Shown: positions 8,598 through 12,773 of the stretch, piece after piece
Numbering within the stretch: position 1 is the stretch's first letter
How the letters are laid out: the number at the start of each line of letters is the position of its first letter
Origin: Chitinophagaceae bacterium
Lineage (GTDB): Bacteria > Bacteroidota > Bacteroidia > Chitinophagales > Chitinophagaceae
Direction of reading: 5' to 3'
DNA length: 12,773 nucleotides
Assembly: GCA_947461645.1 (NCBI GenBank)
Contig: CANHMN010000023.1
Span: 1-12,773, forward strand
Translations under genes and position numbers: made by a program
Notes under the pieces: model-generated
The model's database searches: none
Seen by the model: only the letters and a program-made list of their open reading frames with translations
Told to the model about the DNA's origin: nothing

Positions 8598-9014
8598 TTA
8601 CCAATTGTCAACTTGCTCATCTCTTCCATTATCACCTGAAGTAACGTCGTAAGAAGTTTTAGGTGCAGGTTCCTGGGCTGGTGCTTCAAAAGAAGCAGCG
8701 CCACCCTCTTCACCCTCATATGGAGTGTCATGGTTGAACGCATCAAAATCAAAGTCAGGCATCAGTTGCGTTTTAACATGATCAACGGTCTCATTTAATC
8801 CTTTCAAGAATTTATTGAAATCTTCTTTGTACAAGAAAATTTTATGACGATCATATCCCTCTGAATCAAAACGTTTTCTGCTTTCCGTTATCGTTACGTA
8901 ATAATCATTACCACGCGTTTCCCTTACATCAAAAAAGTAAGTTCTTCTTTTACCTGCTTTTACACGAGTACTGTAAACGCTTTCCATTTTTTTGTCGTTG
9001 TTATCGTATGCCAC
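8598..9014 (-). CDS. PUR-domain (DUF3276) DNA/RNA-binding protein
   Basis: A 138-residue protein of the DUF3276/PUR family, widespread in Bacteroidota and related to the Borrelia PUR-alpha-like nucleic-acid-binding protein. The PUR fold spans about residues 11-82: KAGKRRTYFFDVRETRG, then DYYVTITESRKRF, then RHKIFLYKEDFNKFLKGLNE, giving the beta-beta-beta-beta-alpha pattern with many exposed basic and aromatic residues expected to bind single-stranded nucleic acid. Residues 83-138 are acidic and low in complexity, rich in Glu, Gly, Ala and Pro, and end in EQVDNW; this tail is probably disordered. The start codon is GTG at 9014 (protein start MAYDNND). The first in-frame ATG is codon 10 (8987), just before the PUR core; I prefer the GTG because the promoter spacing fits and relatives I recall have a similar short N-terminal lead. 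A well-matched promoter lies just upstream. The cellular target is unknown. Confidence 0.93.
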   Translation of the reverse strand: MAYDNNDKKMESVYSTRVKAGKRRTYFFDVRETRGNDYYVTITESRKRFDSEGYDRHKIFLYKEDFNKFLKGLNETVDHVKTQLMPDFDFDAFNHDTPYEGEEGGAASFEAPAQEPAPKTSYDVTSGDNGRDEQVDNW

Positions 9015-9054
9015 TTTTTATTTTTTAAATGGTTATAGATTTGTAATAACCCAA

Positions 9055-9084
9055 CAAAGATAAATTTGTTTTTGAAATTACAAA
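9055..9084 (-). promoter_or_regulatory. Bacteroidota sigma-A promoter of the PUR-protein gene
   Basis: On the minus strand TTTG (9084-9081) is followed by an 18-nt spacer and TATCTTTG (9062-9055). This is an exact match to both the -33 TTTG and the -7 TAnnTTTG elements with spacing inside the usual range. Transcription should begin near 9048-9051, leaving a leader of about 35 nt before the GTG at 9014. It is the best promoter in the window. Confidence 0.65.
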
Positions 9085-9123
9085 ATTCAGGGGATTTATT
9101 ATACTAAAGATTAATAAATCGAG

Positions 9124-10956
9124 TCAGAGATTGTCTTCAAAACGCTGTTTTTCAAGCATTTCAGCGTACTTCCCTTTTTGTTTAGCCAACTGATCCGGAG
9201 TGCCAATCTCTACGATTTTACCGTTTTCCATCACTGCTACCCTTTCCATATTAAGTGAGGAAAATACCCTGTGTGTGATGACAATGGCTGTTCTGTTATG
9301 GAGATAATGATTGAGTTGTTCAAAAATATATTGCTCCGTTTTTGTATCAACGGCACTGAAGCAATCATCAAATATGATGATATCGGGCTTTTTTATCAAC
9401 GCTCTTGCTATTGAAATCCTTTGCTTTTGTCCACCACTTAGCGTTACGCCACGCTCTCCTACAATGGTTTGAAAGCCATTATCAAATGAAACAATCTCCT
9501 GATAGATGCCTGCATATTTTGCTGCTTGTTCAACTTCATCAAAAGTAGCAGTTGGGTTTCCAAATTTGATGTTGTTTTCAATTGTATCGCTGAATAAAAA
9601 AACTTCTTGTGGAACAAATCCTATTTTTAATCTTAAGTCTTCCAACCTTAATGATCCGATTTCATTTCCGTTGTAAATAATATGGCCGCTGTCTGCTTGA
9701 TATATCCCCAGCAACAGTTGGGCTAATGTGGATTTACCACAACCTGTTTTTCCGGTGATGACCAACCTCTCGCCTTTGTTGATATTAATACTAAGATGAT
9801 CAATCGCCTTTATCTGAGTGTTTTGATAAGTAAATTCAAGCTCTTTAATTTCAATATTTCCTTTAGCATTAAACTCAACAAATCCACTCGCATTTCTGAT
9901 TTGAGGTTCAATTAATAAAAAATCATTGATTCTTTTTTGAGAGGCAGACGCGCGCTGGGTCATACTTGCAGTCCAACCTATAGCACTAACCGGAAAGGTT
10001 AGCATCTGAATATACAATACAAACTCAGCAATTCTGCCAACAGATGCTCCCTCTACTCCATTGGCAACATCCATTCCTCCAATCATAATCGTAAGTAGCG
10101 TACTCAAGCCTATAAGCAGCCCCATACTGGGAAAATACAAGGCCTCCGTTTTGGCTAATCCTAATGCAGATTTTCTATAGCTTTCACTGTTCTTATTGAA
10201 ATGATCCATCATAGATTTTTCCTGAACGAATGATTTGATTACTCTAATTCCCGAATAAGTTTCCTGTGCATTGGAAGTTAGCGTACTCAATAGAGATTGA
10301 ATCTTTTCACTCTTTCTGTTGATGATGGAGTTCACAAAATATATAATCAAAGCCAACAGCGGAAGCGGACACAAGGCTACCAACGTGAGTTTCACATCTG
10401 ATGACAGCATGAAATAAACACTAAATCCAATTACAGCTGCCAGATTGATGAAATACATCAAAGCAGGACCTGTATACATTCTTACCCTACTTACGTCTTC
10501 AGATATACGATTCATCAAATCGCCAATGGTTTGCCGGCGATGAAACGACATATCTAACCGTTGATAATGCTCATAAATCTCATTTTTTTGATCGTACTCT
10601 ATATGTCGGCTCATCACAATAATGGTTTGTCTCATCAAAAACATGAACAACCCGCTTATCAAAGCCAAACCAAGCAATGTCAATCCAGAAAGCCAAACAA
10701 TATCCTCTGTGTTTTTATTTTTAAACAACTCAACAATCAGCATAACAGATGAACTGTAATTGTCTTTTTCAGCATTAAACAAATTGTTGCCATTTTCGCT
10801 GTGGGAAATAGACTTAACAACATGATTGATAACAAATCCTGTAACCTGTGGCGCAAGAATTCTGAAATAGTTTGTCAACACAACAAATAATATTCCAAGA
10901 AGGAAAATCCATTTGTAACGGACAAAATACTTGTTTAATGAAAAAAGAGATTTCAT
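9124..10956 (-). CDS. ABC exporter half-transporter (fused permease-ATPase, MsbA/MdlA type)
   Basis: An inner-membrane exporter of the type that works as a dimer. From the ATG at 10956 it has 610 residues: six membrane segments (about 16-31, 87-108, 165-184, 190-210, 275-294, 309-328) in the ABC transporter type-1 fold, then an ATPase domain from about 365. ATPase motifs are Walker A GKTGCGKST (402-410), Q-loop VPQEVF (Gln450), signature LSGGQ (506-510), Walker B IIIFDD (ending at 531), D-loop SAVD (534-537) and H-loop His562. The residue after the Walker B Asp is Asp531, where the catalytic Glu normally sits. This is the pattern of the degenerate half of heterodimeric exporters such as MdlA or TM287. 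A TTG 72 bp upstream (11028) would add 24 residues, but MKSLFSLNKYF looks like the family's normal start. Flanked by the PUR gene and sdhB, it has no visible partner. Substrate unknown; lipid or drug export is possible. Confidence 0.93.
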   Translation of the reverse strand: MKSLFSLNKYFVRYKWIFLLGILFVVLTNYFRILAPQVTGFVINHVVKSISHSENGNNLFNAEKDNYSSSVMLIVELFKNKNTEDIVWLSGLTLLGLALISGLFMFLMRQTIIVMSRHIEYDQKNEIYEHYQRLDMSFHRRQTIGDLMNRISEDVSRVRMYTGPALMYFINLAAVIGFSVYFMLSSDVKLTLVALCPLPLLALIIYFVNSIINRKSEKIQSLLSTLTSNAQETYSGIRVIKSFVQEKSMMDHFNKNSESYRKSALGLAKTEALYFPSMGLLIGLSTLLTIMIGGMDVANGVEGASVGRIAEFVLYIQMLTFPVSAIGWTASMTQRASASQKRINDFLLIEPQIRNASGFVEFNAKGNIEIKELEFTYQNTQIKAIDHLSININKGERLVITGKTGCGKSTLAQLLLGIYQADSGHIIYNGNEIGSLRLEDLRLKIGFVPQEVFLFSDTIENNIKFGNPTATFDEVEQAAKYAGIYQEIVSFDNGFQTIVGERGVTLSGGQKQRISIARALIKKPDIIIFDDCFSAVDTKTEQYIFEQLNHYLHNRTAIVITHRVFSSLNMERVAVMENGKIVEIGTPDQLAKQKGKYAEMLEKQRFEDNL

Positions 10957-11078
10957 ATTCTTCTGCTTAAATTTCTTTCGTCCATAAATAGGAACAACAT
11001 TCAACTTTTTTAGGTATTGAAGAATCAAAGTGCTGTAAAAAAAACAAATATTAGTGTATTACAGACTGATAGAGGTAT

Positions 11079-11102
11079 TAAAAAGCCGGCATTAAGCCGG
11101 CT
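11079..11102 (-). terminator. Rho-independent terminator of the sdh operon
   Basis: AGCCGGC (11084-11090) pairs with GCCGGCT (11096-11102) in a GC-rich 7-bp stem around an ATTAA loop. On the minus strand it is followed by TTTTTAAT. It lies about 20 nt past the sdhB stop and separates the sdh operon from the ABC transporter gene, which therefore likely has its own promoter in 10957-11078. Confidence 0.82.
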
Positions 11103-11122
11103 CTGATAATTTCTAATTTGAT

Positions 11123-11887
11123 TTATGACTCTGTTGACAAACCAGCCTTTAAAAACTCGCTGTTGAGTCGGGCAATATTTGCTACGGATATACCTTTAGG
11201 ACATTCTGCTTCGCACGCATAAGTGTTGGTACAATTTCCAAAACCTTCCTTATCCATTTGAGCAACCATATTTAACACCCTAGACTCTCTTTCAGGAGCA
11301 CCCTGAGGAAGCAATGCAAGCTGTGATACCTTTGCGCCAACAAACAACATAGCACTTCCGTTTTTACAGGTAGCCACACAAGCGCCACAACCAATGCAGG
11401 CTGCTGCCATGAAGGCATCGTCCGCATCTTTTTTATCGATAGGAATAGCGTTAGCATCTACAGCATTACCTGTGTTAACACTGATGTATCCTCCGGCCTG
11501 AATAATTCTGTCGAATGCAGAACGATCTACAACAAGATCTTTCACTACAGGGAAAGCTGTACTTCTCCAAGGTTCAACAACTATGGTATCCCCATCTTTG
11601 AAAGCACGCATATGCAATTGACAGGTAGTATTTTGTTGCCAAGGACCATGTGCCTGACCATTGATGTACATACTGCACATACCGCAAATACCCTCACGAC
11701 AATCATGGTCAAAAGCGATTGGCTCTTTTCCTTCTGCTATAAGTTGTTCGTTAAGGACATCAAACATTTCCAGAAAACTCATCTCAGAAGAAATATCCTT
11801 TACTTGGTACGTTTCAAGATGACCTTTGGATTGATTGTTTTTCTGACGCCATACTTTCAGCGTTAGGTTCATATTATAGTGTTGCAT
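11123..11887 (-). CDS. sdhB: Succinate dehydrogenase/fumarate reductase iron-sulfur subunit
   Basis: The electron-transfer subunit of respiratory complex II passes electrons from the SdhA flavin to the membrane cytochrome. All cluster ligands are present in the 254 residues. The [2Fe-2S] set is C63, C68 and C71 in [11 protein letters not shown], with C89. The [4Fe-4S] set is C164, C167, C170 and C229. The [3Fe-4S] set is C174, C219 and C225, with the same spacing as E. coli SdhB (C-x5-C-x3-CP). The [14 protein letters not shown] segment is the form typical of Bacteroidota enzymes with a single two-haem cytochrome b subunit. Two starts are possible: ATG at 11887 ([10 protein letters not shown]) or ATG at 11872 ([10 protein letters not shown]); the shorter resembles homologues I recall, but the longer cannot be excluded. 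It lies 46 bp downstream of sdhA and is surely cotranscribed. The operon ends at the hairpin at 11079-11102. Confidence 0.97.
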   Translation of the reverse strand: MQHYNMNLTLKVWRQKNNQSKGHLETYQVKDISSEMSFLEMFDVLNEQLIAEGKEPIAFDHDCREGICGMCSMYINGQAHGPWQQNTTCQLHMRAFKDGDTIVVEPWRSTAFPVVKDLVVDRSAFDRIIQAGGYISVNTGNAVDANAIPIDKKDADDAFMAAACIGCGACVATCKNGSAMLFVGAKVSQLALLPQGAPERESRVLNMVAQMDKEGFGNCTNTYACEAECPKGISVANIARLNSEFLKAGLSTES

Positions 11888-11933
11888 GAGCTGTTTTTTA
11901 AAGTTTGAATGAATACAGATTGATAAACAAAAT

Positions 11934-12773
11934 TTACTTGTAACTTCTCTGAGTTGGTTTCACGATTTCAAATTGAAGATCTTCCTTGTGAAGCGCCCAA
12001 TCGCTGTCTCCTTTGTTTTCCCAGGCAGCAACATAACTGTAATTTTCATCATCACGTTTTGCTTCACCATCTTCAGTCTGGCTTTCCTCTCTGAAATGCC
12101 CACCACAACTTTCATTTCTGTTGAGTGCGTCAAGACACATCAATTCGCCCAATTCAATAAAGTCTGCAACCCTGCCGGCTTTATCTAATTCAGGATTGAA
12201 TTCATTTATTTCTCCGGGAATTCTGACATCACTCCAAAATTCTTTTTTCAATTGTCTGATTTCTTCAATGGCTTGTTTGAGACCTTCTTCATTCCTTGCC
12301 ATTCCGCATTTGTCCCACATGATTTTACCCAATCTTTTGTGGAAGCTTTCAACGGTTTGTTTGCCTTTAATGTTCATTAAACGCTGCAATCTTTCATTTA
12401 CTTGGTTTTCGGTATTTACAAAAGCCTCATGATCAGTAGAAATAGAAGCAGTTCTGATCTCCTCTGCCAAATAATTCCCCAAAGTGTAAGGAATAACAAA
12501 ATATCCGTCGGCTAGGCCTTGCATCAAAGCAGATGCTCCCAATCTGTTGGCTCCATGGTCGCTAAAATTAGCTTCTCCTAATGCATACAATCCGGGTACC
12601 GTTGTTTGCAATTCATAATCAACCCACAAACCTCCCATGGTATAGTGAACAGCAGGATAAATTCTCATAGGTGTTTCGTAAGGATTTTCACCGGTAATCT
12701 TCTCATACATTTCAAAAAGGTTGCCGTATTTTTCTTCCACTACTTTTTTACCTAAGGAGAAAACAACCTCATC
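11934..12773 (-). CDS. sdhA: Succinate dehydrogenase/fumarate reductase flavoprotein subunit, C-terminal 280 residues (5' end beyond window)
   Basis: The catalytic subunit of complex II oxidises succinate to fumarate (or the reverse) with covalently bound FAD. Only the C-terminal part is in the window: the frame stays open to the right edge ([10 protein letters not shown] precedes the GTG at 12740, which is therefore an internal Val codon and not a start). The visible region has the substrate-site His in AVHYTMGG, the FAD-binding stretch [21 protein letters not shown] with the active-site Arg of GANRLG, then the helical C-terminal domain ([13 protein letters not shown]) and the charged tail ending in TQRSYK. 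The short insertion pattern and the order sdhA-sdhB fit Bacteroidota complex II, where a cytochrome b gene (sdhC) normally precedes sdhA; it would be to the right of this window. No defect is visible. Confidence 0.96.
   Translation of the reverse strand, partial: DEVVFSLGKKVVEEKYGNLFEMYEKITGENPYETPMRIYPAVHYTMGGLWVDYELQTTVPGLYALGEANFSDHGANRLGASALMQGLADGYFVIPYTLGNYLAEEIRTASISTDHEAFVNTENQVNERLQRLMNIKGKQTVESFHKRLGKIMWDKCGMARNEEGLKQAIEEIRQLKKEFWSDVRIPGEINEFNPELDKAGRVADFIELGELMCLDALNRNESCGGHFREESQTEDGEAKRDDENYSYVAAWENKGDSDWALHKEDLQFEIVKPTQRSYK

Noticed and set aside
10957..11028. TTG at 11028 as the start of the ABC transporter (24 extra residues)
   Set aside because: The added residues have no family likeness, while the ATG at 10956 gives the usual short N-terminus before the first membrane segment.
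12121..12432. A 103-codon plus-strand ORF antisense to sdhA
   Set aside because: It is fully inside the conserved sdhA coding region and its composition is that of a reverse-complement shadow.
11934..12740. GTG at 12740 as the start of a complete 268-residue protein
   Set aside because: The frame is open to the window edge, the upstream codons continue an SdhA-like sequence, and the fragment lacks the N-terminal FAD-binding half; it is an edge-truncated sdhA.
1..12773. CRISPR array, insertion sequence, tRNA, toxin-antitoxin or defence system
   Set aside because: I found no spaced repeats, transposase-like ORF, terminal inverted repeats, cloverleaf sequence or defence-type domain in any frame.

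Overview
The window comes from an AT-rich member of the Bacteroidota. The evidence is a type IX secretion (T9SS) sorting tail, a large IgGFc-binding/PKD adhesin, a DUF3276 PUR-domain protein, a Bacteroidota-type promoter (TTTG, 18-nt spacer, TAnnTTTG), and A/T-rich leaders with no clear Shine-Dalgarno sequences. The PUR protein and the adhesin style suggest the Chitinophagales or relatives; this placement is an inference from remembered family members, not a computed one.

Layout. Positions 1-3065 (minus) hold the N-terminal ~1,021 residues of a secreted adhesin: signal peptide, IgGFc-binding-like region, then a row of PKD domains, cut by the left window edge. Behind a hairpin terminator (about 3167-3188), positions 3224-6517 (minus) encode a complete 1,097-residue secreted protein with three N-terminal Ig-like modules, a beta-rich middle, a fibronectin-III-like domain and a T9SS type A sorting tail. 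A ~390-bp divergent spacer (6518-6905), rich in small repeats, separates it from pgi (glucose-6-phosphate isomerase, plus, 6906-8516). pgi converges on a PUR/DUF3276 nucleic-acid-binding protein (8598-9014, minus) across a shared bidirectional terminator. Next come a half-size exporter-type ABC transporter (9124-10956, minus), then sdhB (11123-11887) and the C-terminal part of sdhA (11934 to the right edge), both minus. These two form a succinate dehydrogenase/fumarate reductase operon ending in a strong terminator at 11079-11102.

Functionally the right two thirds is housekeeping: glycolysis/gluconeogenesis (pgi), respiratory complex II (sdhAB), a DNA/RNA-binding PUR protein and one exporter. 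The left third is cell-surface or secreted material. I do not see a clear novel multi-gene system. The points most worth a second look are the ABC transporter's Asp in place of the catalytic Glu with no adjacent partner, the cysteine-bracketed repeat architecture shared by the two secreted proteins, and the repeat cluster in the pgi divergent spacer.
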